The notes: generated by a model not told the origin, from the letters alone. 64,000 nucleotides of DNA from Azotobacter salinestris (GCF_009363155.1 NZ_CP045302.1:1549001-1613000), one strand, 5' to 3'; shown: positions 1 to 10,429, numbered from the stretch's first letter. Numbers and translations are program-made.

Positions 1-429
1 CTCAACCTCTATCAGTTGCGCGATACGCTCAAGTTGCGCCTGTTGAACAAGCCGGAACCGGGAACGGCTTTTCTGATCGAATCCTTCGGTTTCAAGCGAG
101 GCATGCCGGTGGATGCGGATCTGGTATTCGATGTGCGCTGCCTTCCCAATCCCTACTGGAAGCCGGATCTGCGTGACTTTTCCGGCCTGGACCGACCGGT
201 TGCCGATTACCTCGCGGCCCAGCCGGACGTCGAGGACATGTACCAGGATATCCAGGCCTATTTGCAGAAATGGCTGCCCCGCTTCGCTGCCAGCAACCGT
301 GCCTATGTCACCATCGCGATCGGCTGCACCGGCGGCCATCACCGTTCGGTCTACCTGGCCGACCGGCTCGGCCGAGCCTTGAAGCAGTCACTCAAGAACG
401 TTCAGGTCCGCCACCGCGACCTCTGCTGA
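1..429 (+). CDS. rapZ: RapZ, RNase adapter / nucleotide-binding protein (3' part only)
   Basis: This is the C-terminal 142 residues of RapZ; the gene begins upstream of the window. In enterobacteria RapZ senses glucosamine-6-phosphate and delivers the sRNA GlmZ to RNase E, and its C-terminal domain is the RNA- and metabolite-binding half. The visible signature is the block [20 protein letters not shown] followed by VRCLPNPYW and the near-invariant [17 protein letters not shown]. The N-terminal Walker-type ATPase half is outside the window. The stop is 15 nt upstream of the preferred ptsO start, which fits the usual rpoN-hpf-ptsN-rapZ-ptsO operon of pseudomonads. Family assignment is secure. 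The GlmZ-related role is known for E. coli and may differ here. Confidence 0.95.
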   Translation, partial: LNLYQLRDTLKLRLLNKPEPGTAFLIESFGFKRGMPVDADLVFDVRCLPNPYWKPDLRDFSGLDRPVADYLAAQPDVEDMYQDIQAYLQKWLPRFAASNRAYVTIAIGCTGGHHRSVYLADRLGRALKQSLKNVQVRHRDLC

Positions 430-444
430 AGGATGGATAACGCG

Positions 445-717
445 ATGCCCGCCTGCGAAGTCACCATCATCAACAAGCTCGGGCTGCATGCCCGGGCAGC
501 CGCCAAGTTCGTCGGCGTTGCCGGGCGCTATGCCTGCACGGTGCGCATTGGCCGGGCTCCGGAGAGCCTGGTCGACGGCAAAAGCATCATGGCAGTCATG
601 ATGCTGGCTGCCGGCAAGGGGACGCACATTCACCTGCATACGGAAGGCGAACAGGATAGGGAAGCGCTGGAAGCCCTGGTTCAGCTGATCAACAACCGCT
701 TCGACGAAGACGAATAA
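445..717 (+). CDS. ptsO: NPr, HPr-like phosphocarrier of the nitrogen PTS
   Basis: A 90-residue HPr-fold protein that passes phosphate from EI-Ntr (PtsP) to EIIA-Ntr (PtsN), a regulatory branch linking nitrogen, carbon and potassium status. The phosphorylated histidine is His15 in NKLGLHARAAAKF, and the second conserved block DGKSIMAVMMLAAGKG contains the Ser46-equivalent. An ATG at 433 is also in frame and would add four residues, but the purine-rich AAGGA then abuts it. The ATG at 445 has AAGGA about 11 nt upstream and matches my memory of family N-termini (MPA-E-TIINKLG), so it is preferred. It is the last gene of the rapZ operon and converges on pmbA. Confidence 0.93.
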   Translation: MPACEVTIINKLGLHARAAAKFVGVAGRYACTVRIGRAPESLVDGKSIMAVMMLAAGKGTHIHLHTEGEQDREALEALVQLINNRFDEDE

Positions 718-738
718 CCAACGCCAGCACTGCCTGCT

Positions 739-759
739 GCCGCCGAGTCATTCGGCGGC
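739..759. terminator. Hairpin between convergent ptsO and pmbA
   Basis: An 8-bp perfect stem (GCCGCCGA with TCGGCGGC) and a 5-nt loop lie in the 66-nt gap between two convergent genes. There is no T-run on either side, so a bidirectional terminator role is inferred from position and stem strength only. Confidence 0.4.
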
Positions 760-783
760 GCACTCCAGCCGACGTCACCTTGC

Positions 784-2130
784 TCAACTTCCCGCCAGAG
801 TCATCCGCTCCACGAGCACCGAGCCGGTGCAGATGTTGCTGCGATGCTCCAAATCGTTACCTACTGCGACGATCTGTCGGAACATGTCACGCAGATTGCC
901 GGCGATGGTCACCTCCTGCACCGGATACTGGATCTCCCCGTTCTCGATCCAGAAGCCACCGGCACCACGGGAGTAATCGCCGGTCACCAGGTTGAGCCCC
1001 TGCCCCATCAGCTCGGTCAGCAGCAGGCCGCGCCCCATGCGGCGAATCAGGGCCGCCTGGTCCTCGTCGCCATGGGTGACGAACAGATTGTGCGCCCCTC
1101 CGGCATTGGCCGTGCTCGGCATGCCCAGTTTGCGTCCCGAATAGGTGCCCAAGGCATAGCTGGCCAGGCGCCCCTGCTCGACGAAATGCTTGGCGCGGGT
1201 CGGCAATCCGTCGGCATCGAAGGCTGCGCTGCCCAGCGCCCGGGGAATGTGGGGACGCTCGTCAAGGTTCAGCCACTCGGGAAACAGCTGCTCGCCCAGA
1301 GTTCCCTCGAGGAAGGAGGCATGCCGATAGAGATTGCCGCCGGTGATGGCGGCGATGAAATGGCCGAACAGCCCGGTGGCCAGTTCGGCGGAGAACAGCA
1401 CCGGCACTTCGCAGGTCGGCACCGGCCGCGCACCGAGACGCCGCGCCGCCCGCTCCGCCGCCCGCCGGCCGATCGCCTGCGGATCGGCCAGCGCCTCGCC
1501 ACGCCGGTTGACGTCATACCAGTAGTCGCGCTGCATCTGTCCTTCACCCTCGGCGATCATCACGCAGCTGAGACTGTGTCGGGTACTGGCATAGCCGCCG
1601 ATGAAGCCGTGGCTGTTGCCATAGACCCGGCATCCCTGGTGCGAGTTGAGCGAGGTGCCGTCGGCGTTGCGAATCCGCGGATCGGCAGTGAAGGCGGCCG
1701 CCTCGCACTCCAGCGCCCGCTCGATGGCCTGCTCGGGGCTGATCGCCCAAGGGTGGAAGAGATCCAGCTCCGGGAGTTCGCCGGGCATCAGCGCAGCGTC
1801 CGGCAGGCCCGCGCAGTCGTCCTCGGAGGCATGCCGGGCGATCGCCAGTGCGGCTGCCACGGTTTCCCGAATCGCTTCCTCGCCCGTCGCCGAAGTGCTT
1901 GCCGAGCCCTTGCGCTGTCCGAGATAGAGGGTGATGCCGAAGCCCTGATCGCGATTGAACTCGACCGTCTCCACCTCGCCCTGGCGTACCGTGGTGGACA
2001 GACCCTGCTCGATGGATACGGACACCTCGCAGGCCGTGGCACCCTGCCGTGCGCTCTCGGCGAGTATCCGCTCGACCTTGGCCCGCAACTCCGGCAGCGC
2101 CTGCGGACCTACCATTTCTGCTGAATTCAT
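784..2130 (-). CDS. pmbA: TldE/PmbA, metalloprotease partner subunit
   Basis: The 448-residue TldE/PmbA subunit of the TldD-TldE protease, known for microcin B17 maturation and degradation of CcdA-type antitoxins in E. coli. TldE forms the heterodimer but lacks the HExxH zinc site, and none is visible here. Recognisable family segments are the VETVEFNRDQGFGITLYLGQRKGSA region near the N-terminus and NIYR-like/GSVLVERMTLAG near the end. The start has a strong Shine-Dalgarno (CAGGAG, 6 nt before ATG). It is divergent from darP across 77 nt and separated by darP from tldD, an arrangement I recall from other Pseudomonas genomes. Confidence 0.95.
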   Translation of the reverse strand: MNSAEMVGPQALPELRAKVERILAESARQGATACEVSVSIEQGLSTTVRQGEVETVEFNRDQGFGITLYLGQRKGSASTSATGEEAIRETVAAALAIARHASEDDCAGLPDAALMPGELPELDLFHPWAISPEQAIERALECEAAAFTADPRIRNADGTSLNSHQGCRVYGNSHGFIGGYASTRHSLSCVMIAEGEGQMQRDYWYDVNRRGEALADPQAIGRRAAERAARRLGARPVPTCEVPVLFSAELATGLFGHFIAAITGGNLYRHASFLEGTLGEQLFPEWLNLDERPHIPRALGSAAFDADGLPTRAKHFVEQGRLASYALGTYSGRKLGMPSTANAGGAHNLFVTHGDEDQAALIRRMGRGLLLTELMGQGLNLVTGDYSRGAGGFWIENGEIQYPVQEVTIAGNLRDMFRQIVAVGNDLEHRSNICTGSVLVERMTLAGS

Positions 2131-2207
2131 AACTACTCCTGTCAGGTCCGGGCCAGTCGCTCCGGAGCTGCTGTTATCATGGTGACGTATATTTCTGGAC
2201 CACCACC

Positions 2208-2726
2208 ATGTCTGAATTTCACCAAGACTTCTCCGAGGAGAAGAGCAAATCCCAGGTCAAGCGTGAACTGCACGCCCTGCAGGAACTCGGCGAACGCCTG
2301 ACCACCCTCAGGCCCGAGCAGCTCGATCGCCTGCCATTGACCGACGCCCTGCGCCGAGCTTTGCTGGATGCGTCGAAACACACCGCGCACATTGCCCGCA
2401 AGCGGCACATCCAGTACATCGGCAAGCTGATGCGTGACCAGGATGTCGACGCCATTCTCGCCCTCTTCGAGCAGTTGGACGCCTCCAGTCGCCAGTACAA
2501 CGAACGCTTCCACGCCCTCGAGCGCTGGCGCGATCGGCTGCTCGACGGCGGTGACGACGCGCTCGAAGCCTTCGTCGGCGACTACCCGGGTACCGACCGC
2601 CAGCACCTGCGCGGCCTGGTCCGCCAGGCCCGCCACGAGGTGGAGCAGAACAAGCCGCCGGCCGCCAGCCGCAAGATCTTCAAGTACATCCGCGAACTCG
2701 ACGAGAGCAAACGCGGATTGCGCTGA
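2208..2726 (+). CDS. darP: DarP (YjgA, DUF615), 50S ribosome biogenesis factor
   Basis: A 172-residue, highly charged, mostly helical protein of the YjgA/DUF615 family. In E. coli it associates with late 50S precursors and assists maturation around the peptidyl-transferase centre. Conserved features seen are the N-terminal [19 protein letters not shown], the central [16 protein letters not shown], and the C-terminal [11 protein letters not shown]. The size matches the family. It is transcribed divergently from pmbA and converges on tldD with a 32-nt GC-rich gap. The gene is cytosolic and has no signal peptide or membrane segment. Confidence 0.95.
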   Translation: MSEFHQDFSEEKSKSQVKRELHALQELGERLTTLRPEQLDRLPLTDALRRALLDASKHTAHIARKRHIQYIGKLMRDQDVDAILALFEQLDASSRQYNERFHALERWRDRLLDGGDDALEAFVGDYPGTDRQHLRGLVRQARHEVEQNKPPAASRKIFKYIRELDESKRGLR

Positions 2727-2758
2727 CGGCGGGGGCCGGCCGCCCTGCCCCGCCCGCC

Positions 2759-4201
2759 TCAGGCGCCGGTACCACCTACGGTGATCGCATCGATCTTCAG
2801 GGTCGGCTGGCCGACGCCTACCGGCACCGACTGGCCGTCCTTGCCGCAGGTGCCGACTCCACTGTCCAGGGCCAGATCGTTGCCGACCATGGAAACCCGG
2901 GTCATCACCTCGGGACCGTTGCCGATCAGGGTCGCGCCCTTGACCGGCGCCGTGATCCGACCGTCTTCGATCAGGTAGGCCTCGCTGGTGGAGAAGACGA
3001 ACTTGCCGCTGGTGATGTCCACCTGACCGCCGCCCAGGCTGGCACAGTAGATCCCCCTCTTCACCGAGGCGATGATCTCCTCGGGCTCGCTCTCGCCGGC
3101 CAGCATGTAGGTGTTGGTCATGCGTGGCATCGGCAGATGCGAATAGGATTCGCGGCGGCCGTTGCCGGTCGGCGCCACGCCCATCAGGCGGGCGTTCAGC
3201 TTGTCCTGCATGTAGCCGCGCAGAATGCCGTTCTCGATCAGCGTGGTGCACTGGGTCGGCGTGCCCTCGTCATCCAGGCTGAGCGAGCCGCGCCGGCCGG
3301 CCAGGGTGCCGTCGTCGACGATGGTGCACAGGCTGGACGTCACCTGCTCGCCGATCCGGCCACTGTAGGCCGAACTGCCCTTGCGGTTGAAGTCCCCTTC
3401 CAGACCGTGACCGACCGCCTCGTGCAGCAGCACGCCGGACCAGCCCGGTCCGAGCACCACCGGCAGTGTGCCGGCAGGAGCCGGGATCGTCTCGAGGTTG
3501 ACCAGCGCCTGGCGCACGGCCTCGCGGGCGTAGTCCATGGCGCGCTCCTCCTCGAGGAAGAAACGGTAGTCGGTGCGTCCGCCACCACCGTGCCCGCCAC
3601 GCTCGCGACGGCCGTTCTGCTCGACGATGACGCTGACGTTGAAGCGCACCAGCGGACGCACGTCCGCGCCCAGGCTGCCGTCGCTGGCGGCGATCAGGAT
3701 GTGCTCCCAGACCCCGGCCAGGCTCACCGTGACCTGCTTGATCCGCGGATCCAGCGTCCGGGTGGCGGCATCGATGCGCTTGAGCAGCTCGACCTTCTCC
3801 GCCCGGTCGATCACCTCCAGCGGGTTGAGCGATGCATAGAGAGAGGTCACCGGGGCGGCGGCAAAGGCCTGCACCCGGCCCTGCCGTCCGGCACGGGCGA
3901 TCGAGCGGGCGGCCTGGGCCGCCTGGCGCAACGCCTCGTCGGTGATCGCGTTGCTGTAGGCGAATCCGGTCTTCTCGCCGGACTGGGCGCGCACGCCGAC
4001 GCCCTGGTCGAGATGGAAACTGCCCTCCTTGACGATGCCGTCCTCCAGCACCCAGGACTCGGACACCTGGCTCTGGAAGTACAGGTCGGCCGCATCGATG
4101 CCGGGGCCGGCCAGCTCGCCGAGCAGGATGGGCAAAGCATCGAGATCCAGGCCACCGGGGCTCAGCAGCTGCTGACTGACAGGTAACAACAACTCGCTCA
4201 T
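2759..4201 (-). CDS. tldD: TldD, zinc metalloprotease subunit
   Basis: The catalytic 480-residue subunit of the TldD-TldE protease. The zinc-binding HExxH motif is in [16 protein letters not shown], roughly residues 260-275, and the C-terminal region ending near [19 protein letters not shown] is typical. The reading frame extends far upstream, but the start at 4201 ([13 protein letters not shown]) is preferred because it has GGAG 6 nt upstream and matches the family length. The gene is followed on its upstream side by the nitrilase gene with only 2 nt between them, so the two are probably cotranscribed. Confidence 0.95.
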   Translation of the reverse strand: MSELLLPVSQQLLSPGGLDLDALPILLGELAGPGIDAADLYFQSQVSESWVLEDGIVKEGSFHLDQGVGVRAQSGEKTGFAYSNAITDEALRQAAQAARSIARAGRQGRVQAFAAAPVTSLYASLNPLEVIDRAEKVELLKRIDAATRTLDPRIKQVTVSLAGVWEHILIAASDGSLGADVRPLVRFNVSVIVEQNGRRERGGHGGGGRTDYRFFLEEERAMDYAREAVRQALVNLETIPAPAGTLPVVLGPGWSGVLLHEAVGHGLEGDFNRKGSSAYSGRIGEQVTSSLCTIVDDGTLAGRRGSLSLDDEGTPTQCTTLIENGILRGYMQDKLNARLMGVAPTGNGRRESYSHLPMPRMTNTYMLAGESEPEEIIASVKRGIYCASLGGGQVDITSGKFVFSTSEAYLIEDGRITAPVKGATLIGNGPEVMTRVSMVGNDLALDSGVGTCGKDGQSVPVGVGQPTLKIDAITVGGTGA

Positions 4202-4203
4202 AT

Positions 4204-5052
4204 TCACTCCATTTCGACCGGCCGCGGCACGGCCGCCACTGAAAATCGCCGATGCCGGTGCACCGGCATACGCTGACGGATCGCCGCCTGCTCGTCGGCA
4301 TCGCGGCTGGCCAGCAGCACGCCCTCGCCCTGCGCCTGCTCGGCCAGCAGCCGCCCCCAGGGATCGACGATGGCCGAATGGCCGTAGGTTTCCCGGGGAC
4401 CGGGATGCCAGCCAGCCTGGGAGGCCGCCAGCAGATAGCACTGGGTTTCCAGCGCACGCGCACGCACCAGTACATGCCAGTGGGCGGCGCCGGTCACCGC
4501 CGTGAAGGCCGAAGGAGCGCTGATCAGCTCGGCCCCGGCCTCGCGCAGGGCGCCATAGAGTTCGGGAAAGCGCAGGTCGTAGCAGACCGTCAGGCCGAGC
4601 CGGCCGACCGGGGTATCCGCCACCACGACCCGCTCGCCGTGGGCATAGTCGTCCGACTCGCGGTAGCGTCCGCGCAGGTCCGCCACATCGACATCGAACA
4701 GGTGCAGCTTGTCGTAGCGGGCTATCTGCTCGCCGTGGTCGTCGAACAGCAGCGAACAGGCATGGGCCTTGGCATGCGGCCGACCAGCCGGCGGCAACGG
4801 CAGGGTGCCAGCGACTATCCACAGGCCGAAGTCGCGGGCCGCCTGGCGCAGGCAGGACAGCACCGGCCCCTGCCCCTCGGACTCGGCGCGGCCCAGGGCG
4901 GCCATATCACGCCGGCCCATGGCGGCGAAGTTCTCCGGCAGGACGGCAAGACGCGCGCCCCCGCCAGCGGCCTGCTCGAGCAGACGGCGCGCGGTCGCGA
5001 GGTTGGCCAGCACATCGTCCTGGCTGACCATCTGCAGCACCGCCACGTTCAT
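4204..5052 (-). CDS. Carbon-nitrogen hydrolase (Nit1/YbeM-like omega-amidase family)
   Basis: A 282-residue nitrilase-superfamily enzyme with the complete Glu-Lys-Cys triad: Glu40 in LPENFA, Lys115 in YDKLHLFD and Cys157 in CYDLRFPE. This subset resembles Nit1/YbeM proteins that hydrolyse deaminated glutathione, a metabolite-repair reaction, but substrate specificity cannot be read from the sequence. The start at 5052 ([10 protein letters not shown]) has GGAGAA upstream; the frame stays open further upstream, but without family similarity. It lies immediately upstream of tldD, and 76 nt downstream of yhdP on the same strand, so it probably belongs to the rng-yhdP-nit-tldD transcription unit. 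Confidence 0.9.
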   Translation of the reverse strand: MNVAVLQMVSQDDVLANLATARRLLEQAAGGGARLAVLPENFAAMGRRDMAALGRAESEGQGPVLSCLRQAARDFGLWIVAGTLPLPPAGRPHAKAHACSLLFDDHGEQIARYDKLHLFDVDVADLRGRYRESDDYAHGERVVVADTPVGRLGLTVCYDLRFPELYGALREAGAELISAPSAFTAVTGAAHWHVLVRARALETQCYLLAASQAGWHPGPRETYGHSAIVDPWGRLLAEQAQGEGVLLASRDADEQAAIRQRMPVHRHRRFSVAAVPRPVEME

Positions 5053-5128
5053 TGGCTTTCTCCGCTTTTTCCGGAATTTGCCTGCCCACGCTCTCGCACT
5101 TTGCCGTCCACTGCAACCTTTTCTCCGG

Positions 5129-8100
5129 CTAGCGCGGTTTCTCGAAGGGCTTGTCGAAGGTAATTCTAGGCTCTCGCCAGGGGCCCTGGACGCGATACTG
5201 CACACTGGCGAAACGCGCTACGCGATCGCCGAGCAGCTTGTCCACGACAAACAGCGCCCCGCCGACCGCCGGCGCACCGACCAGCAGGGCGGCAAGCGGC
5301 AGGTTGTTGGTGATCGGCAGGGTGACCAGCAGCCTGGCATCAATGCTGTCACCGGGCAGGTTGAGGACGCCGTCCAGCTCGAGGTTGCTCGAGGGTCCGG
5401 TCAGGGTCAGCGGGATTTCCGTCCGGAAGACTCCGTCGCGCCCTTCGACCAGCCCCTTGACCCGGTCGTAGCTCAGCCCCTTGCCGAACAGGTCGGAAAA
5501 ATCGAGACGCAACCGGCGGCCAATGGCATTGAAGTTGAGCAAGCCGAACGCCCGCAGGGCCGAGGCCGCGCCCTCCACCTCGTGGAACTGCCCCCGCCTC
5601 AGGCTGACATCGAAGCTGCCCGTATAGCGCTGCAAGGCCAGGGCTGCAGGAGAGCCCGGCCAGTTGCCATCGATGTCCACACGGAACGTCTCACTGGACG
5701 CACTCGGAGCAAACCCCCAGGCCAGCAGCACATCGGCGAGGTCGCCCCCCTGCAGGCGCCCCCGGAACCAGCTGCGGGTGGCGCCGGGCCGCCCCTGCCA
5801 GCCGGCGCTGCCGAGTACCCGCAAGCCCTTGAGATCCAGATTCAGATCGTTGAACTGCACGCCATCGGGACGCGGCCTTGTCTTCAACGACCAGGCTCCC
5901 AGCAGCTCGGCACCCTGCTGCAGACGGGCGATGCGCACATCCAGCGCCGGAATCTTCCGCGGATCCACCGCCTGCAGAGGATCGGCAGCAGCCGGCGTGC
6001 TCGGCGCACCGACAGTGCCGGGCGTGGTGACCGGCAGCTGCAGATGCGACAGATCGATGACGATCGGTGCCTGGGAAGCCGTCGGGATGGCGATGCGCCC
6101 CTTGATCTGCGGGCCTTCCAGCTGCAGGCTCCAGCCGGCCCGGCTGGATGTCAGCAGGGCGCCGAGCGAACTCAGGCTGGCGCCGAACCCCTGGAAACGA
6201 CCGATGTCCAGTTCGGCGCCACGCAACAGACCGACCTGCTCGGCCCCCTGGCTGGCCAGAGGAGCCAGAGCCGCCTGCCAGGCATCCCAGTCCAGAGTGG
6301 CGATCCGGCCGCGCAGCCACAGGCCGCGCGCTGTCGGCAGCTGGGCCTGCCCGCCGCCGAGCAGCAGCTCGCCGCGGCCCTCGTCGAACCGCCCGGGAGG
6401 CGCAGCCAGGGCCAGGCTGGCCCGGTCGGCGTAATTCAGCCGGTAACGACGCTCGGCACCGTCCAGGGTCATGTGCCAGCGCGTCTCGCGGGACTCGTCG
6501 GCGGGCTTGCCCAGCGGCTCCGGCAGGTCGATGCGCAGGCCACGCAAGGTGGAGTCGGCCTGCAGCCAACTGTTCGCACCGTCCAGCAGCAGCTCGAGGC
6601 GATAGGGCAGCATGCCGGACAGCGGCAGGCGCTGGCGCACCTGCAACCATTCGGCCAGCGCTGCCGCGGACACCTGCCCGCTGGCCTGGATGCGGGACCG
6701 CGCCTTGCCATTGCGCCCCTCGGCGAGCGCCCGGCCGCGCACCGGCCGGCCGAACACCTGGGCGCGAATCTCCGGCGCGCTGAGCCCCCTGGCCGTGTCA
6801 TAGGTGAAAGCTCCCTGCAGGCGGGTCAGCTGCAGGTTCGGCTGGGCCATGTGCAGGCGGGCATCTTCGGTACGCAGCTCCGCCACCACCCGCGACGACT
6901 GCTCCGCCTCCCGGCGCAGCGGGATATCCAGCGTGAGCCGGCCCTGCAACGGCCCCTCGCCCGACCAGCCGGCGAAGATTTCCGCGGTTTCCAGCGGTGC
7001 CTCCCGAAGAATGCGCAGGCCGTCGCCGACGCTGCCCTCCAGCTCGCCCTCCAGCTGCAAGCGCGGCACTCCACCCCTGGCCGAGGGAATCTCGGCCCTG
7101 GCCGAACTCAGCCGGGTGTCCAGCACCCGCCCCCCGTCCAGGATCACGCGTACGCCGCTGTCCTCGACGAACACCTCGCCCTGTGCCTCGCGCAGCTCCG
7201 GCCAGCCCGCCTGATAGGCCAGCTCGGCATCGCGCACCTTGAAGAACAGACCGAGGCTGCGCGCCGCATCCTCGGCGCCCCTGTTCAGCGCACCCTGATA
7301 GAGAAAATAGCCTTCGTCCACGCGGCCGGCACGGATCGAGCTCTTCAGCCAGTCGGCCAGCTGCGGCGACAACCCGGGCGAGAGGGTCGGCAGGTATTTC
7401 TCGGCGTAACGGGCATCGCCGTCGCGCAGGCCGACGCGCAGGTCCATGTAGTCCTCTTCCGCCGGGTCGCGGCGTAGACGGATCAGGAAGTCCCCGGCGG
7501 CGCGGCCCTCCTCGCCGTCCGTCTGCACGTAGGGGCTGCGCAGCGTCACGCTCTGCTCGTCGATCTGCCAGAACAGCTGACCAGCCGCATGCCGGTAGCG
7601 CCAGGGACGGGGAAACAGACGCGCGAGATGCAAGGCGACATCCTTGCCGTTGAGACGTAGCTCGCCACCGGCCAGATCGCCGCTGACGCTGCCGCTGACG
7701 TTGTCCGCGGCCGGCGCGCCATGCCAGGCGTCGAAGGCCACGCCCTGGAGATTGGCCGCATAGGCGAGGCGCTGGCCGCCCTCGGCCTGAGGGCGGTAGT
7801 CCAGCCGCAGGTTGCGCAGGGTGCCACGCGGCCGCAACGCCTCCAGGGCGGTCTCGGCGACTTCCGGCAGCGGGGCCAGGGCCTGCACCAGCGGGGTCAG
7901 CGGCGTCAGGTCCAGATGGTTGGCGGTCAATGTCCACGTGGAGGGCGTATCGGCTGCGCCCTGCTTCTCGAGCGCGATCTGCACACCGTCCCAGCGGGAT
8001 GTTCCGAAGTCGACCGCCAGTGAATCGATCAAGGCACGGATATCTTCATCATCGCGCAGGAAATGCCCGCTCAGCGCCAGATCGTGCACCTCGGCCGGCG

Positions 8101-8962
8101 CCTGCCCGGTACGCCGGATGCGCAGCTCGGGCACCTGCAGGCGGGTCGCCGCGCGCTGCAGGCGGCTCTTGTCCCAAGACAGCCAGAACTCGCCGCCGGC
8201 ACGCAGCCGGTCGACTCGCCAGTCAGCGGTCAGGCTGCGTGGCACCCAGCCCGCCCAGTCGCTCTGCGGCAGGCTGACGTAGAGTTCGGCGGAGCTTTCT
8301 CGCCAGCCCTCGTCGGCCAGCTCGCCGTGCAGGCTCAATTGCAGCGGCTGGCCGTCGGGCAGGATCAGGCGGCCGTCGAGGCGCTGCTGCCAGCCATCGC
8401 TGCGCAGCGTGAGGTCGACGTTCTGGAAGGAGAAAGGCTCCTGCCCGTGCGGCGCGAAGGTAACGTGGCTGTCCAGCAGCGACAGATGGTCGATCCGCTC
8501 GAGGGCACGCAGGGACTCGTCCGGGTTGAACGGCCGCTGCCGGCCGCGCTGCGGCGTCCCCTCCAAGGTCCATCGCCCCTCGGCATCCTGCGCCAGGGTG
8601 AAGCTCACCCCCTCGACCTCCAGCGCGGCGACGCGCAACTCGCGGGCCAACAGGGTGCGCAGCAGATCGAGACGTACCTGGACCCGCTCCAGGTGCAGCG
8701 CATCCTCGCCCTCGCCGATCGTCACGTCGCGCGCCAGCAGCCGTGGAGCCAGGGCGGTCCAGCGGCCCTCCAGGGCACGGATGGCGACCGGCATGTCCAG
8801 TACGTCGCGGACCCGCGCCTGCACCTCGAGGCGGGTGTCGGCAACCAGCGGCGCCAGCTGGCGCCCCAGGCTGACGCCCAGCGCCAGCAGCATCAGGCCG
8901 AGGAAGCCGAGCCCCAGCAGGATGCGCAGGACAACTGCAAGCAGGCGGGAGGATTGCGGCAT
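5129..8962 (-). CDS. yhdP: YhdP, AsmA-like inner-membrane protein of envelope lipid transport
   Basis: A 1277-residue protein with one N-terminal membrane anchor (residues about 8-32, LLAVVLRILLGLGFLGLMLL) followed by a very long beta-rich periplasmic region, the layout of the AsmA-like family. In E. coli, YhdP acts with TamB and YdbH in moving phospholipid from inner to outer membrane. Its length is close to the E. coli protein. The C-terminal AsmA-like block (FSDLFGKGLSYDRVKGLVEG...ELDGVLNLPGDSIDARL) is well conserved. The start is 9 nt after the rng stop, so the two genes are cotranscribed, an order shared across pseudomonads. Confidence 0.92.
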   Translation of the reverse strand: MPQSSRLLAVVLRILLGLGFLGLMLLALGVSLGRQLAPLVADTRLEVQARVRDVLDMPVAIRALEGRWTALAPRLLARDVTIGEGEDALHLERVQVRLDLLRTLLARELRVAALEVEGVSFTLAQDAEGRWTLEGTPQRGRQRPFNPDESLRALERIDHLSLLDSHVTFAPHGQEPFSFQNVDLTLRSDGWQQRLDGRLILPDGQPLQLSLHGELADEGWRESSAELYVSLPQSDWAGWVPRSLTADWRVDRLRAGGEFWLSWDKSRLQRAATRLQVPELRIRRTGQAPAEVHDLALSGHFLRDDEDIRALIDSLAVDFGTSRWDGVQIALEKQGAADTPSTWTLTANHLDLTPLTPLVQALAPLPEVAETALEALRPRGTLRNLRLDYRPQAEGGQRLAYAANLQGVAFDAWHGAPAADNVSGSVSGDLAGGELRLNGKDVALHLARLFPRPWRYRHAAGQLFWQIDEQSVTLRSPYVQTDGEEGRAAGDFLIRLRRDPAEEDYMDLRVGLRDGDARYAEKYLPTLSPGLSPQLADWLKSSIRAGRVDEGYFLYQGALNRGAEDAARSLGLFFKVRDAELAYQAGWPELREAQGEVFVEDSGVRVILDGGRVLDTRLSSARAEIPSARGGVPRLQLEGELEGSVGDGLRILREAPLETAEIFAGWSGEGPLQGRLTLDIPLRREAEQSSRVVAELRTEDARLHMAQPNLQLTRLQGAFTYDTARGLSAPEIRAQVFGRPVRGRALAEGRNGKARSRIQASGQVSAAALAEWLQVRQRLPLSGMLPYRLELLLDGANSWLQADSTLRGLRIDLPEPLGKPADESRETRWHMTLDGAERRYRLNYADRASLALAAPPGRFDEGRGELLLGGGQAQLPTARGLWLRGRIATLDWDAWQAALAPLASQGAEQVGLLRGAELDIGRFQGFGASLSSLGALLTSSRAGWSLQLEGPQIKGRIAIPTASQAPIVIDLSHLQLPVTTPGTVGAPSTPAAADPLQAVDPRKIPALDVRIARLQQGAELLGAWSLKTRPRPDGVQFNDLNLDLKGLRVLGSAGWQGRPGATRSWFRGRLQGGDLADVLLAWGFAPSASSETFRVDIDGNWPGSPAALALQRYTGSFDVSLRRGQFHEVEGAASALRAFGLLNFNAIGRRLRLDFSDLFGKGLSYDRVKGLVEGRDGVFRTEIPLTLTGPSSNLELDGVLNLPGDSIDARLLVTLPITNNLPLAALLVGAPAVGGALFVVDKLLGDRVARFASVQYRVQGPWREPRITFDKPFEKPR

Positions 8963-8971
8963 GATCAGGGC

Positions 8972-10429
8972 TTACAGCAGGACAACATCGTACTGCTCCT
9001 GGGAGTAGGTGCCCTCGACCTGGAACTTGATGGGGCGGCCGATGAAGGCCTCGAGATCGGCGACGTTGCCCGACTCCTCGTCGAGCAGCCGATCGACCAC
9101 CTTCTGATTGGCCAGCACCAGATAGCCCTCGGCCTGGTAGGCGCGGGCCTCCCGGAGAATCTCGCGGAAGATCTCGTAGCAGATGGTTTCCGCCGTCTTC
9201 AGCTTGCCGCGCCCCTGGCAGCAGCTGCAGGGCTCGCAGAGCACCTGCTCGAGGCTTTCCCGGGTACGCTTGCGGGTCATCTGCACCAGCCCCAGCACGG
9301 TGATGCCGATGATGTTGGTCTTGGCGTGGTCGCGCTCCAGTTGCTTCTCGAGGGTGCGCAGCACCTGGCGCTGATGCTCCTCATCCTCCATGTCGATGAA
9401 ATCGATGATGATGATCCCGCCCAGATTGCGCAGGCGCAGTTGGCGAGCGATCGCGGTGGCCGCCTCGAGATTGGTCTTGAAGATGGTTTCTTCCAGGGTG
9501 CGATGGCCGACGAAGGCGCCGGTATTGACGTCGATGGTGGTCATCGCCTCGGCCGGGTCGATGATCAGATAGCCGCCGGACTTGAGCATCACCTTGCGCT
9601 CCAGGGCCCGCTGGATCTCGTCCTCGACCCCGTACAGGTCGAAGATGGGGCGCTCGCCGGGATAGTGTTCGAGGTGATCGGCGATCTCGGGCATCAGTTC
9701 GGAGACGAACTGCGACACCTTCTGGAAGGTTTCCCGCGAGTCGATGCGGATCTTCTCGATGCGCGGACTGACCAGGTCGCGCAGGGTGCGCAGGGCCAGG
9801 CTGAGATCCTCGTAGATCACCGTCGGTGCGCCGGCGGTCTGTATCTGCCCGGCGATCTGGTCCCACAGACGGCGCAGATAGCGGATGTCCGCGAGGATCT
9901 CGTCGGCTCCGGCACCCTCGGCGGCAGTGCGCAGGATGAAGCCGCCCTCGTGCTCGATCCCCTCGCTGGCCACGCAGTCGGCAACCACCTTCTTGAGGCG
10001 TTCGCGCTCGGCCTCATCCTCGATCTTCAGGGAAATGCCGACGTGGCGGGTACGCGGCATGTAGACCAGATAGCGGGAAGGAATCGACAGATGGGTGGTC
10101 AGCCGGGCCCCCTTGCTGCCGATCGGATCCTTGGTGACCTGTACTACCAGGCTCTGCCCCTCGTGCACCAGGGCCGCGATGTTCTCCACCGCATTGCCCT
10201 CGCGGGTGGAGATCTCCGCGGCATGAATGAATGCCGCACGCTCCAGGCCGATGTCGACGAAGGCCGCCTGCATGCCCGGCAGTACCCGTACCACCCGGCC
10301 CTTGTAGATGTTGCCGACGATGCCGCGGCGCTGGGTACGCTCGACGTGCACCTCCTGCAGCACACCGTTCTCCACTACCGCCACGCGCGACTCCATCGGC
10401 GTGATATTGATCAGGATTTCTTCGCTCAT
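8972..10429 (-). CDS. rng: RNase G, endoribonuclease
   Basis: A 485-residue RNase E/G family endonuclease that processes the 5' end of 16S rRNA and turns over some mRNAs. Visible are an N-terminal S1 domain (VGNIYKGRVVRVLPGMQAAFVDIG), the catalytic-metal segments TTIDVNTGAFVG and GGIIIIDFIDM, and the zinc-link cysteines in LCEPCSCCQGRGK. The start at 10429 (MSEEILINITPMESRVAVV) matches the family; upstream in-frame sequence has no similarity. There is no C-terminal degradosome scaffold, which separates it from RNase E. It lies between maf and yhdP on the same strand. Confidence 0.96.
   Translation of the reverse strand: MSEEILINITPMESRVAVVENGVLQEVHVERTQRRGIVGNIYKGRVVRVLPGMQAAFVDIGLERAAFIHAAEISTREGNAVENIAALVHEGQSLVVQVTKDPIGSKGARLTTHLSIPSRYLVYMPRTRHVGISLKIEDEAERERLKKVVADCVASEGIEHEGGFILRTAAEGAGADEILADIRYLRRLWDQIAGQIQTAGAPTVIYEDLSLALRTLRDLVSPRIEKIRIDSRETFQKVSQFVSELMPEIADHLEHYPGERPIFDLYGVEDEIQRALERKVMLKSGGYLIIDPAEAMTTIDVNTGAFVGHRTLEETIFKTNLEAATAIARQLRLRNLGGIIIIDFIDMEDEEHQRQVLRTLEKQLERDHAKTNIIGITVLGLVQMTRKRTRESLEQVLCEPCSCCQGRGKLKTAETICYEIFREILREARAYQAEGYLVLANQKVVDRLLDEESGNVADLEAFIGRPIKFQVEGTYSQEQYDVVLL

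Noticed and set aside
4769-7477. Very long open frames antisense to yhdP, and similar ones opposite pmbA, rng, dppA-dppB, piuA, prfC and fruB
   Set aside because: They have no family similarity, are rich in Arg, Gln, Ala and Pro as expected from reading GC-rich codons on the wrong strand, and lie wholly over well-supported genes.
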